A stretch of DNA of 26,329 bases from Desulfuromonadaceae bacterium (GTDB taxonomy: Bacteria > Desulfobacterota > Desulfuromonadia > Desulfuromonadales > Geopsychrobacteraceae). Shown here piece after piece: positions 1 through 9,174 of the stretch. The DNA lies in NCBI GenBank assembly GCA_013138655.1, contig WTCI01000356.1, forward strand, positions 1 through 26,329, given 5' to 3'. Below the pieces are notes generated by a model. It searched no databases. It saw only the letters and a list, made by a program, of their open reading frames with translations, and was not told the origin of the DNA. Positions within the stretch are counted from its first letter, which is position 1, and every line of letters starts with the position of its first letter. A program made the position numbers and the translations under genes.

Positions 1-374
1 TAGATCGGAAAATGCCGCCCCTTTTGCCAGCGCTGTTCAAGAACGTCACGATCGACTTCCAATAATTCCGCCAGCCGGGTTAACAACCTCGTTCGATCTG
101 CAACATCCTGACGCAAGACGGATATGCGGAATGAGGGGCGGTTATCTACCAGCAGCACCCCGTTGCGGTCATAAATAGGCCCCCGGGGCGCTTCCAACGA
201 CAAGACCCGGGTGCGGTTACGGATCGAACGTTCCAGATATTCCTCGTGATTGACTATCTGCAAAAACCAGAGACGCAAGATGAGCAGTAGAAAAATGATC
301 GCAACGGCTACGGAAAAAAGCAGGAAACGTCGCTGCACCTCCGGCAGCTCTGTCCATTTTGCATCAAGACCCAT
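1..374 (-). CDS. mrdA: Penicillin-binding protein 2 (peptidoglycan transpeptidase), N-terminal part
   Basis: Transpeptidase of the elongasome that cross-links lateral-wall peptidoglycan in the periplasm. Only the first 124 codons are in the window; the gene continues past the left edge. The translation starts MGLDAKWTELPEVQRR, then has one hydrophobic signal-anchor helix (about residues 16-35), then the RGPIYDRNG motif that is a hallmark of the class B PBP dimerisation domain. The ATG at 374 overlaps the end of mreD by 11 bases, which implies translational coupling. Its place as last visible gene of mreB-mreC-mreD-mrdA is the classic order. The catalytic serine domain is outside the window. 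PBP2 rather than PBP3 is inferred from the mre context; the identity as a class B PBP is clear. Confidence 0.93.
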   Translation of the reverse strand, partial: MGLDAKWTELPEVQRRFLLFSVAVAIIFLLLILRLWFLQIVNHEEYLERSIRNRTRVLSLEAPRGPIYDRNGVLLVDNRPSFRISVLRQDVADRTRLLTRLAELLEVDRDVLEQRWQKGRHFPI

Positions 375-900
375 GACGTTTGCTCTGATACATCAGCCCG
401 GCCAGCCCACTCCGGAAACCGAACAGCGGCCTGATCCGCAAAATAAAGAACAATCCGATGGCCGCAGCAACAAGGTTGACAAATACATGCAAGGGAAAGG
501 AGGGCAGGAGGATATGGACAACCGAACCGACATCAGCAAAAATTGTCAGGCAGAACGCCAGCAACAGATCTTGCACCAGCGTTCCACCGGCAATCAACAG
601 GAGCAACAAGGGCGGGCTCTCGACATTCAAGTGCTCAGAAAGCAAACGAACTTGCAGCAATACGGCCAAATAAACAAAAATATAAAGTCCCAGACTGGTG
701 CCGCTGAAACTGTCCTGAATTCCGCCCAAGAGCAAGACAAGCAGGACGGCCCGCAGCATATGTTCACTCAACCCCAGATAAATCACCAGCACCAGCAACA
801 GGTCGGGACGCAACCCCGGCGGGAAAAACAAGGGTAAAAAACTGGTCTGCGCCAGAGCGGCCAGTAGACCGATTGCCAAGTAAAAGACAAATCCCCTCAC
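364..900 (-). CDS. mreD: Rod shape-determining protein MreD
   Basis: Small integral membrane protein of the elongasome, linking MreC to the peptidoglycan synthases. The 178-residue product is almost entirely hydrophobic, with about five or six membrane segments (for example residues 5-21, 33-42, 49-60, 71-85, 95-120 and 130-156), and ends in a short basic tail. Length matches the family. Its start overlaps the mreC stop by four bases (ATGA type) and its stop lies inside the start of mrdA, so all three genes are tightly coupled. Sequence is poorly conserved in this family, so the call rests on topology, size and position between mreC and mrdA. Confidence 0.93.
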   Translation of the reverse strand: MRGFVFYLAIGLLAALAQTSFLPLFFPPGLRPDLLLVLVIYLGLSEHMLRAVLLVLLLGGIQDSFSGTSLGLYIFVYLAVLLQVRLLSEHLNVESPPLLLLLIAGGTLVQDLLLAFCLTIFADVGSVVHILLPSFPLHVFVNLVAAAIGLFFILRIRPLFGFRSGLAGLMYQSKRHGS

Positions 901-1733
901 CGGTCTTCCCCGACAATCACCAGCACCTCTTCCAAGTGAGTGAAATCAGCGGCCGGGAGGACTCTGACCTGTTGAAACAGACCAAACCGGTCACGCTCTG
1001 CCGCAACGACATGCCCCAGGGTTAACCCTTTCGGGAAAACTCCCCCCATACCGGAGGTCACCAGAAGGTCTCCTTTCTGAATATCGGCATCACGCGAAGC
1101 ATAATCCAGAGACAGTTCAGCCCCCCTGCCACGGACAACGCCACGCGTTCGGGTTCGCTGTACCAAAGCTGCCACCGCCGAAGAAGCATCGGTAACCAGC
1201 AGGACCCGTGAACTGTACGGGGCGCTTTTAATGATTCTGCCGACCACACCTTCGGCAGCAACGACCGGCAAACCCGCCTGCAAACCCGCCCGAGTCCCTT
1301 TATCGATGGTCACCGTCCGAGCCCAGCTGCCGGCATCCTCACCGATCACCTGGGCCGGCAAAGCCGGTCGGTCGAGCACATCAACAAAAGCCAGCAACTC
1401 TCGCAAACGCCCATTTTGCAGCCGCACTTCAGCAACCTGCTGCAATTGCGAGCGAAGCCGGCGATTCTCTTTTTCCAGCTGGATATTGCGTTGTTTGGTT
1501 TCAACCAGCCAGAGGTAATGTTGCCAGGCAGCATTTACCGCATCAACGGCACGATCGAGACTCGCCTGGAAAGGAGCAGCCAAGGTAAGTACGGCACGCT
1601 CAAAAAAGGTCGTCGCCGATTTTTGTCGAAGGTTGTAGGAATATAACAGCAGGATAGAGAGCAGCAGAACGACTGCCCATAGAAAATAGCGATAGCGTCT
1701 TAACAATTCACGCATGCCCCACCTCAGCAGCAT
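897..1733 (-). CDS. mreC: Rod shape-determining protein MreC
   Basis: Bitopic periplasmic scaffold of the elongasome that binds MreD and PBP2. The 278-residue protein has a basic N terminus, one membrane helix at about residues 15-33, a coiled coil at about 75-110 (rich in Glu, Leu, Gln and Arg, the MreC dimerisation helix), then a glycine-rich beta domain with the family features VIGEDAGSW, IDKGTRAGL and LLVTSGMGGVFPKGL. Length is typical. It is separated from mreB by about 100 bases containing a strong hairpin, whereas it overlaps mreD, so mreC-mreD-mrdA may form a sub-unit of expression. ATG start at 1733. Confidence 0.97.
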   Translation of the reverse strand: MLLRWGMRELLRRYRYFLWAVVLLLSILLLYSYNLRQKSATTFFERAVLTLAAPFQASLDRAVDAVNAAWQHYLWLVETKQRNIQLEKENRRLRSQLQQVAEVRLQNGRLRELLAFVDVLDRPALPAQVIGEDAGSWARTVTIDKGTRAGLQAGLPVVAAEGVVGRIIKSAPYSSRVLLVTDASSAVAALVQRTRTRGVVRGRGAELSLDYASRDADIQKGDLLVTSGMGGVFPKGLTLGHVVAAERDRFGLFQQVRVLPAADFTHLEEVLVIVGEDR

Positions 1734-1762
1734 CCGATCAGAAGCTACGGAATATCCGATTC

Positions 1763-1800
1763 AAACAAAAACAGGGGGGATCAGCGACCCTCCCTGTTTT
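1763..1800 (-). terminator. Hairpin with U-rich tail between mreB and mreC
   Basis: Read on the minus strand, an arm of 13 bases (AAAACAGGGAGGG) pairs with CCCCCCTGTTTT across an 8-base loop, with one unpaired A, and is followed by TTTTTGTTT. This is the shape of an intrinsic terminator. It lies 36 bases after the mreB stop and 30 bases before the mreC start, so it is likely to attenuate transcription into mreC or to protect the 3' end of mreB mRNA. The U tract is much better on the minus strand than on the plus strand. Confidence 0.75.
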
Positions 1801-1835
1801 CGCAAAGCCACCGCAGAAATACCGCGTAAGAAAAA

Positions 1836-2885
<1,050 letters not shown>

Positions 2886-2950
2886 CTATCCTGTACAGGC
2901 CGCAAACGGCGTAAAAATGTGCTTTCTCCGAGCATCCGCAAAACTGATCC

Positions 2951-2979
2951 AGCCTAGCAAACCGACCATCAATAAGCAA
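2951..2979 (-). promoter_or_regulatory. Candidate sigma-70 promoter of mreB
   Basis: On the minus strand TTGCTT (2979-2974) is followed after exactly 17 bases by TAGGCT (2956-2951). It lies about 70 bases upstream of the mreB ATG in the divergent mreB/ppiD intergenic region. Matches are fair rather than perfect; this is a pattern-based inference. Confidence 0.4.
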
Positions 2980-3001
2980 GCGCTTAAACGGGAAAAAATG
3001 A

Positions 3002-3031
3002 TTGCATTTCGGCAGATTGCCGGTCTAACAT
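3002..3031 (+). promoter_or_regulatory. Candidate sigma-70 promoter of ppiD-purC
   Basis: TTGCAT at 3002-3007 and TAACAT at 3026-3031 are separated by 18 bases, about 50 bases upstream of the ppiD start. The ribosome binding site AAGGAG at 3068-3073 sits 10 bases before the ATG at 3084 and fixes that start. Promoter assignment is by pattern only. Confidence 0.35.
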
Positions 3032-3083
3032 ACGAGGTCGTTTTCTTCATTCCAAACCAATAAAATCAAGGAGTTCTCCTGCA

Positions 3084-5042
3084 ATGCTTGACTTAGTCAG
3101 ATCCAAGCAAAAATCTTTTTTGGTCAAAATCACCTTCGGCCTGATCATTCTGAGCTTTGTTATCGGCTACACCATGCTGACCGCTCCCAACGATTCCGGC
3201 GTCAACCAACGGGGAGATGTCGCCGCAACAGTTAATGGTGACGAAATCAGCTACAGTTCTTTTCAATCCAGCTACAATAATCTCTATAATCTTTACCAAA
3301 GTATCTACCAAGGAAAATTCAATGGCGAGGTGGAAAAACAACTGAACCTGCCGAAACAGGCGTTACAGCAATTAATTCATGAACAGTTGCTGGTTCAAGA
3401 AGCAGACCGCCTCAATCTCGATGTCAGCAAACAGGAGCTTGTCAGGGCGATTGCTCAATATGATGCCTTTCAGGAAAATGGTGCTTTCAACCGTGATCGC
3501 TACCTGCAGGTTCTCAATTATCAGCGGATGTCCCCGGAGCAGTTTGAAGCGGCTCAGTATCGTCAGATGCTGAGCCAAAAGGTGCGCGAGCAATTGCAAC
3601 AGAACGTTGTCGTCAGCGACACCGAACTGCTAGAGACATTTCACAAGGAAAACGATAAAGTCAATCTCAACTACACATGGTTAACTCCGGCGCTGGTTGA
3701 AACCAAGGTCGTAGTGAGCAACAAGGGCCTGGCGACATTTTTTGCCCAGAACAAGGAACCGTTCCGTTTTCCGGAAAAGGTCTCCCTGCGCTATTTGCAG
3801 TTCGACCCGGCCAGGCATGAAAAAGACATTGCCAATTTCACCGATGAAGAACTGGAACGCTACTATCGTCGGCACCTCGATCTATTTGAAATTACAGAGC
3901 AGATTAAAGCTGCCCATATCCTGATAAGAATTGACGAGGGTGCCGATGAAAAAACCGTCCAGAAACGACGTGAGCTGGCAGCAGAGCTACTGAAGCAGCT
4001 CAAAGAAGGGGGTAATTTTGCCCAGCTGGCAAAAGCTCATTCTGATGACCGGGGGACAGCCGACAGCGGTGGCGATCTCGGCTATTTCGGGCGAGGTATG
4101 ATGGTCAGCGGTTTTGAAGATACTGCTTTCAAACTGAAGCCGGGACAATTAAGCGGTATTGTCCAAACCCCTTTCGGCTTCCATATCATCAAAGTCGCAG
4201 AAAAAATTGATGCCGGAGTCAAACCGCTGGTCGATGCTATCGAGGAAGTCAAAGCGGGACTACGGGTTGAAAAAGCTCGGCAACTTGCCTATGAAAAAGC
4301 GATGGACGCCTATAATATCAACCGCAAGACCGGCGACTTGGATAGTGCTGCGAAAAGCAACGATTTAGGTATAAAAGAGACCGGATTTTTCGGTCATACC
4401 GATGCTATCGATGGCATCGGCAAAGTTCTGGCGATCTCCCAGGCAGCGTTCAGCCTGAAGGATGGCGAACTGGCCCGACCCGTACAGACAACCCAGGGCA
4501 TCTTCCTGTTCACCCTGAAAGAGCGTCAAGCAAGTCGGCTGCCGGAACTCGAAGAAGTCAAAGCACTGGTTGAGCTGGCCTACCGAACCGAGCAGGCTCA
4601 AACGCTGGCCAAAGAGCTCGCTGACAAATTACTGGCCAAAGCCCGGGAGTTGAAAAGCCTGCGCAAAGCAGCGGCGGAACTAAAACTGACGATCGAAGAA
4701 TCAGGCGAGTTCAGCCGGAGTTTCGGTGCCTTTATCCCCCGTATCGGTTCATCTGCAGATTTGGCTGAAACCGCGTTCAACCTGACCGTCGAAGAGCCGA
4801 TCGCACCATCAGTCTACACGATCGACAACAAATACCTGGTCGCCAGTTTAAAAAAAGCAAAACAGGCCGATTTCACCGGCCTTGACACTGCCGAGCGGAC
4901 ACAATTTCAGGAACAACTGCTGTCGATCAAGAAAGAAGAAGTGATTAACAGCAAACTGGACGAATTACTGAAGCAGGCCCAGATCGAAGTTATGATTCCT
5001 GAATTGATCAAAGCATTTGCCATTGGGAGCGAACAACAATGA
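3084..5042 (+). CDS. ppiD: Membrane-anchored SurA/PpiD-type peptidyl-prolyl isomerase
   Basis: Periplasmic folding factor held in the inner membrane by its N terminus. The 652-residue product has a short basic cytoplasmic start, one membrane helix at about 13-35, a SurA_N-like helical chaperone region (about 45-190), and a well-formed parvulin domain at about 275-374 with the motifs [35 protein letters not shown] and [10 protein letters not shown] second, degenerate rotamase-like segment follows at about 420-490 ([16 protein letters not shown]). This architecture and length match E. coli PpiD (about 620 residues). It overlaps purC by four bases. Divergent to mreB. SurA-like naming is possible, but the uncleaved anchor favours PpiD. 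Confidence 0.9.
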   Translation: MLDLVRSKQKSFLVKITFGLIILSFVIGYTMLTAPNDSGVNQRGDVAATVNGDEISYSSFQSSYNNLYNLYQSIYQGKFNGEVEKQLNLPKQALQQLIHEQLLVQEADRLNLDVSKQELVRAIAQYDAFQENGAFNRDRYLQVLNYQRMSPEQFEAAQYRQMLSQKVREQLQQNVVVSDTELLETFHKENDKVNLNYTWLTPALVETKVVVSNKGLATFFAQNKEPFRFPEKVSLRYLQFDPARHEKDIANFTDEELERYYRRHLDLFEITEQIKAAHILIRIDEGADEKTVQKRRELAAELLKQLKEGGNFAQLAKAHSDDRGTADSGGDLGYFGRGMMVSGFEDTAFKLKPGQLSGIVQTPFGFHIIKVAEKIDAGVKPLVDAIEEVKAGLRVEKARQLAYEKAMDAYNINRKTGDLDSAAKSNDLGIKETGFFGHTDAIDGIGKVLAISQAAFSLKDGELARPVQTTQGIFLFTLKERQASRLPELEEVKALVELAYRTEQAQTLAKELADKLLAKARELKSLRKAAAELKLTIEESGEFSRSFGAFIPRIGSSADLAETAFNLTVEEPIAPSVYTIDNKYLVASLKKAKQADFTGLDTAERTQFQEQLLSIKKEEVINSKLDELLKQAQIEVMIPELIKAFAIGSEQQ

Positions 5043-5920
5043 CACCGATTATCACCCAGACCGACTGCCCCGAACTGAAACTGGTCAACCGCGGCAAAGT
5101 CAGGGACATCTATGACCTTGGAGAACATCTTCTGATCGTCACCAGCGATCGGATTTCCGCCTTTGATGTCATTATGGATGAGGGCATCCCGCAAAAGGGC
5201 TACGTATTGACCCAGATCTCCAAATTCTGGTTCGATCAGATGACCGACCTGATCCCCCACCACCTGGTGTCCACCGAGGTTGATGATTTTCCGGCAATCA
5301 CCCATCAATATCGCGATCAGCTCGAAGGACGCAGTATGCTGGCGAAAAAGGCCAGGCCACTGCCGGTCGAATGCATCGTCCGCGGCTACCTTTCCGGCAG
5401 CGGCTGGAAAGAATATCAGCAGCTCGGTTCGCTCTGCGGCATCCAACTGCCGGCCGGATTGGTCCAAAGCGACAAGTTGACGGAGACCCTGTTCACCCCG
5501 TCAACCAAGGCCGAGCTGGGAGAACATGATGAAAACATCAGCTTTGATCAAGCTGCCGAACTCTGCGGGCGGGAGATTGCCCAACAGGTCAGTGACATCA
5601 GCATTGCCATCTACGAACGGGCGCGTGAACTGGCCGACCGCAAAGGGATTATCATCGCCGACACCAAGTTTGAATTCGGGCTGATGGATAATCAGCTGAT
5701 CTGGATCGACGAAGCACTCACCCCGGATTCTTCCCGTTTCTGGCCGAAAGACCTCTATCAACCGGGAGGGGCCCAGCCCAGTTTCGACAAGCAGTTTCTG
5801 CGTGACTATCTGGAAACCCTGGACTGGAACAAGCAGGCACCGCCGCCGAAGCTGCCGAAGGAGATCGTCCGCAAAACCGGCGAGAAATACCTTGAGGCTT
5901 TACAGCGCCTCACCGCTTGA
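5039..5920 (+). CDS. purC: Phosphoribosylaminoimidazole-succinocarboxamide synthase (SAICAR synthetase)
   Basis: Cytosolic purine biosynthesis enzyme that joins CAIR and aspartate with ATP to give SAICAR. The 293-residue product is of the long (yeast Ade1-like) form rather than the roughly 240-residue E. coli form. Visible family motifs: [22 protein letters not shown] near the N terminus, [35 protein letters not shown] and [13 protein letters not shown]. The ATG lies in the ppiD stop region (ATGA overlap), so the two are co-transcribed, and a strong terminator follows. No other purine gene is near, so the pairing with a foldase gene is a matter of position, not pathway. Confidence 0.97.
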   Translation: MTPIITQTDCPELKLVNRGKVRDIYDLGEHLLIVTSDRISAFDVIMDEGIPQKGYVLTQISKFWFDQMTDLIPHHLVSTEVDDFPAITHQYRDQLEGRSMLAKKARPLPVECIVRGYLSGSGWKEYQQLGSLCGIQLPAGLVQSDKLTETLFTPSTKAELGEHDENISFDQAAELCGREIAQQVSDISIAIYERARELADRKGIIIADTKFEFGLMDNQLIWIDEALTPDSSRFWPKDLYQPGGAQPSFDKQFLRDYLETLDWNKQAPPPKLPKEIVRKTGEKYLEALQRLTA

Positions 5921-5931
5921 TTTTATTCCCA

Positions 5932-5970
5932 TGAGCCGTTCCGCCTCGTTGCGGGACGGCTCAAGTTTTT
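5932..5970 (+). terminator. Rho-independent terminator after purC
   Basis: TGAGCCGTTCCGC and GCGGGACGGCTCA form a 13-base stem (one mismatch) with a short loop, followed by AAGTTTTT. It begins 11 bases past the purC stop. The stem could also serve the converging selD transcript, though the minus-strand tail is less U-rich. Confidence 0.88.
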
Positions 5971-6025
5971 CTATTCCTGACCCAGGTGCTGATCGCGCAC
6001 AATTTTTTCCAGAGTCAGTTACGGA

Positions 6026-7072
6026 TCAACCAATCTCAAGTTGCAAACGTCCGTGCGATTCGGCAATAACTTCACCAATCTGACAAGCGGGAACACCTTT
6101 AGCTCTCATCTGCCGGAGCAGGCTTTCTATTTTATTCGCCGCAACAGCAATCAACAAGCCACCCGAAGTCTGCGGATCGGCCAGCAGGTCGAGATGCCAC
6201 TGGTCGCAGTCCTTCTGGCCATCGACCTTTGGAAAATAGAAATCACGGTTGCGGTAGGCACCTTCCGGGATCAAACCGATCGCCGCCATATCTTCAGCGT
6301 GCGGGTAGACCGGCAATTTTGTCACATCAATCCGCAAAACGACCTGACTCGCTTGAGCCATCTCCACAGCATGTCCGACCAGCCCGAAACCGGTAATATC
6401 AGTGCATGCAGATACGCCGACATCAAGCATCACATCAGCGGCCTGCTTGTTTAACATGCACATGCCATCAACAGCACCACTGATATCAGCTTCACTGAGC
6501 ACTTCGCCTTTCAATGCTGTGGCCAGAAAACCTGTGCCGAGAGGTTTCGTGAGAACCAAACGATCGCCGGACCGGCAGCCACAGGTTGTCAACATCCTGG
6601 CGGGGTCAACAATTCCGGTGACACTGAGTCCGTATTTCGGTTCGTCATCTTCAATGGAATGTCCCCCGGCGATAACCGCGCCAGCCGCGTGAACTCTTTC
6701 CGCCCCACCTTTTAAAATCTCCACTAAAATGTCCGGTGAGAGCTTGCAAAGCGGGAAGCCAACCAGGTTCAGAGCCGTCAAGGGCCGGGCACCAACGGCA
6801 AACAGATCAGACAGAGCATTGGCCGCCGCGATCTGACCGAACCGGTAGGGATCATCCACCACCGGGGTGAAGAAATCGACCGACTGCACCAACGCCTGGT
6901 GTTCATCCAGACGATAAATGGCCGCATCGGCAAAGGGGATCTCCTGCGAAAGCAAATCGGGATGATCCACATGGGGGAGCTGATCCAGTACCTGGGTCAG
7001 GGTCTCAGGACCGATTTTGGCCGCTCAACCGGAGCTGCGCGACAAAGCGGTCAGACGGATTTTTTTTTCCAT
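6026..7072 (-). CDS. selD: Selenide, water dikinase (selenophosphate synthetase), predicted selenoprotein with Sec16
   Basis: Makes selenophosphate, the selenium donor for SelA, from selenide and ATP. From the ATG at 7072 the frame reads MEKKIRLTALSRSSG, then a TGA codon at 7027-7025, then AAKIGPETLTQVLDQLPHV, and stays open for 331 further codons to the stop. The TGA falls exactly at the active-site position where families have Cys or Sec (SG-C/U-AAK), next to the essential Lys. Total length with Sec is 348 residues, the normal size. An AAGGAG at 7088-7083 lies 10 bases before the ATG and supports this start. Later motifs fit SelD: DFFTPVVDDPYRFGQIAAAN, AGGHSIEDDEPKYGL, DITGFGLVGH and ADPQTSGGLL. 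A naive reading starts at a GTG at 6970 and loses the active site. Last gene of selA-selB-selD. Confidence 0.95.
6980..7000 (-). promoter_or_regulatory. Candidate bacterial SECIS hairpin in selD
   Basis: Starting 24 bases after the UGA, the minus strand reads CTGACCCAG, GTA, CTGGATCAG. CTGA pairs with TCAG and CCAG with CTGG around one C-A mismatch, with the GU of the loop about 33 bases from the UGA. Bacterial SECIS elements are small stem-loops in the coding region 16-37 bases past the UGA with a G near the start of the loop. A smaller alternative stem, GGTC-CTGA-GACC, lies at 7012-7001. Which one SelB binds cannot be decided by eye. Confidence 0.55.
7025..7027 (-). other. selD: In-frame UGA read as selenocysteine in selD
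   Basis: The codon is TGA on the minus strand (tca on the plus strand), residue 16 of SelD, flanked by Ser-Ser-Gly before and Ala-Ala-Lys after. Known SelD proteins carry Cys or Sec here. Both sides of the codon match the family without frameshift, and the Sec insertion genes selA and selB are in the same operon, so recoding rather than a nonsense mutation is the best explanation. Confidence 0.93.
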
Positions 7073-7109
7073 CTCAAACCTTCTCCTTAAAAACAGGGTT
7101 CCAAAAATT

Positions 7110-7259
7110 GATGCACTCGCAAAAAGTCATGAGATGGCTAAGCAAAAATTTCGCTCTACAAGGCGTAGTGGTTTTTCGGGGACGAAGGCATACATATGGT
7201 ATGTCGAGATCCTGAAAAACTGCTGCAACGCCGGAGGGCGGACTTTTTGCGACGCCATC
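7110..7259 (+). repeat. Full copy 1 of a 150-bp palindromic dispersed repeat
   Basis: Sequence from GATGCACTCGCAAAAAGTC to the inverted GACTTTTTGCGACGCCATC, 19-base ends that are inverted copies with three differences. Inside, GGCGTAGTGGTTTTTC is mirrored by GAAAAACTGCTGCAACGCC, and the centre GCATACATATGGTATG is itself near-palindromic, so the element can fold into one long imperfect hairpin. It is about 85 percent identical by eye to 14192-14342 in the same orientation. It fills the selB-selD gap, ending five bases from the selB stop and starting just upstream of the selD ribosome binding site. No protein is encoded, so it resembles a MITE or a REP/BIME-like element. Confidence 0.85.
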
Positions 7260-7264
7260 AAAAA

Positions 7265-9172
7265 TTATCCCGGAAGATTCCAGGCTACCCGTTCTTCGCC
7301 GGCACGTCGAGTATATTTGCAACTGTCGAAGTATTCCAGCAAAGCCTGGGTCATTTTACGATTACTGCCAAGTTGGTCCCGGAACTGCGCCAAAGTAAAA
7401 GATTTCTGCTGCTGAAAAATTTGTACCAATAGTTCTTCGGCTTGACGAAAGTACTCGGCATGCAGGTAACTTTCCTGATTCAGCCGCACCAGTGATTTTT
7501 CCAACACGAGAAAAGTGAAATAAGGTTCGCAGTCAACTTGATCCAGCTCAAGCTGAGTAACAATTTCATTACTGTTCTTCAGCTGGAACCCTTTGTTACG
7601 AGCAAGTTTTTCAATTTTATCCAGAATAATCTGCTCCTCAGCCGTCGGCTGTGGGCGCCGACCGGGGATCATTACCAGATCGCCATGCTGCTGCAGCTCA
7701 CCGGCAGTCACCAACCGCTGCAACAATACCTCGAACCCTTTCGGTGCCAACTTGTCAGAGATCCGTGACTGCAACGTTGCCCGGGGCATGCCGTGCTGCA
7801 AATGGTTCTTCTGCAGATAGTCAACAACGATCTGCGGGAGTTGCAGCTGCCAGCTGCGCAATTTATCCGTCAACAGCCACTGATCGGCCAAAACTTCAGC
7901 TTGTCCCATTTCGGCCAATTTTTCCAACCCTTGCCGAAGCTCTTCCCGTCCGGTTCCCGTCACTTTTTCCAGATCACGAAGTCTGCCAACCTCCAGTTCC
8001 GCTAATTTCTGCAACCAGAAGCCAAGGTTTCCTGATGAAAGATCATGCAAACGTTTGATGACCTCGGGACGAAAACGGCGATGTTTCTGCGGCTCACTGT
8101 CGATCACCACACCACCACCGATAGTGATCATCGGTGAGTAGGAACGCACGATAAAGCGATCGCCGCGATGGGCCAACAGCGGCTGATCAAAGGTCAACTG
8201 GACAAAGGCCTCTTCTCCGGGAGCCAATTCGTCACGATCCAGCAACACTGCTCGCGCAACCGTGCGTGCCGTCCCCAAATGAAAATGCAACTGATCGCGG
8301 AACTTCACCGGGCGCGGGGATTCATTCAATAATTTCAAGCGCACATCGATACGTTCACTGGCCCGAAACAACCCGGGGGTCCCGACGACGGAACCGTGTG
8401 GAACCTGTTCTCGCGCCACGCCGGACAGGTTCAGAGCAACCCGCTGTCCGGCACGGGCCTCAGCAGCGGGTTGCCCATGAACCTGCACTTCACGCACACG
8501 GGCCGAAATCCCCGCCGGCAAAAGCTCTAAACTGTCGCCGGGTTTGACCCGACCACTGTTGAGCGTTCCGGTAATCACGGTTCCGAAACCACTGATACTG
8601 AAGCAGCGGTCAACCGGCAACCGCACCGCCCCGGTGATCTCGCGCGGCGGAACCCGCTGCAACTGTTCGCGGATGACATCCATCAACTCATCCAGCCCAT
8701 CCCCGGTCAAAGCCGACACCCGGCAGCAGGGCGCCTTATCCAGAAAAGTTCCGGAAACCTGTTCGCGAACCTCTTCTTCGACAATATCCAGCCAATCAGG
8801 CTCGACCAGATCAACTTTGGACAGCACCAGAATCCCCCGACGGACCTGAAGCAGTTGCATAATCTGCAGATGCTCACGGGTCTGCGGCATCACCCCTTCA
8901 TTCGCATCAACCACCAATAAAACGAGATCAATCCCGGCGATACCGCTCAGCATCTGCGGAATAAATTTTTCGTGGCCCGGCACATCGACCACCCCGGCAA
9001 CCTGTCCCTGCCCAAGATCCAGTCGGGCAAAACCGAGCTCGATGGAGATACCGCGTTTTTGCTCTTCTGCGAGCCGATCTGTCTCGGTCCCGGTCAATGC
9101 GCGGATCAGCGCAGTTTTGCCGTGATCGACATGCCCGGCCGTACCAATAATGAAATGCCCTTGCTGTCCCAA
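7265..9172 (-). CDS. selB: Selenocysteine-specific elongation factor SelB
   Basis: GTPase that carries Sec-tRNA(Sec) to ribosomes stalled at a UGA and recognises the SECIS hairpin. The 635-residue product has the usual length. The EF-Tu-like G domain has G1 GHVDHGKT (about 13-20), G2 RGISIELGFA, G3 DVPGHEKF and G4 LSKVDLVE; domains 2 and 3 follow, with GFGTVITGTL and DRFIVRSYSPMITIGGGVV. The C-terminal part (about 370-635) is made of winged-helix repeats, as expected for the SECIS-binding region. The ATG lies two bases after the selA stop, so the two are coupled. Its likely local client is selD itself. SelB is clearly distinguished from EF-Tu by the C-terminal extension. Confidence 0.97.
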   Translation of the reverse strand: MGQQGHFIIGTAGHVDHGKTALIRALTGTETDRLAEEQKRGISIELGFARLDLGQGQVAGVVDVPGHEKFIPQMLSGIAGIDLVLLVVDANEGVMPQTREHLQIMQLLQVRRGILVLSKVDLVEPDWLDIVEEEVREQVSGTFLDKAPCCRVSALTGDGLDELMDVIREQLQRVPPREITGAVRLPVDRCFSISGFGTVITGTLNSGRVKPGDSLELLPAGISARVREVQVHGQPAAEARAGQRVALNLSGVAREQVPHGSVVGTPGLFRASERIDVRLKLLNESPRPVKFRDQLHFHLGTARTVARAVLLDRDELAPGEEAFVQLTFDQPLLAHRGDRFIVRSYSPMITIGGGVVIDSEPQKHRRFRPEVIKRLHDLSSGNLGFWLQKLAELEVGRLRDLEKVTGTGREELRQGLEKLAEMGQAEVLADQWLLTDKLRSWQLQLPQIVVDYLQKNHLQHGMPRATLQSRISDKLAPKGFEVLLQRLVTAGELQQHGDLVMIPGRRPQPTAEEQIILDKIEKLARNKGFQLKNSNEIVTQLELDQVDCEPYFTFLVLEKSLVRLNQESYLHAEYFRQAEELLVQIFQQQKSFTLAQFRDQLGSNRKMTQALLEYFDSCKYTRRAGEERVAWNLPG

Positions 9173-9174
9173 AA

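Noticed and set aside
250..837. Long plus-strand open frame over mreD
   Set aside because: Low-complexity Gln-rich translation lying antisense to a clear gene; a shadow of the Leu-rich mreD sequence.
6026..6970. selD starting at the GTG at 6970
   Set aside because: This start loses the active site. Family-like sequence continues upstream through the TGA to an ATG at 7072 with a good ribosome binding site.
7025..7027. selD as a pseudogene with a nonsense mutation
   Set aside because: The TGA is exactly at the Cys/Sec position, both sides are in frame and intact, and selA and selB are in the same operon.
7017..7432. Plus-strand open frames across the repeat and the ends of selB and selD
   Set aside because: They run through a non-coding palindromic repeat and the antisense of two clear genes.
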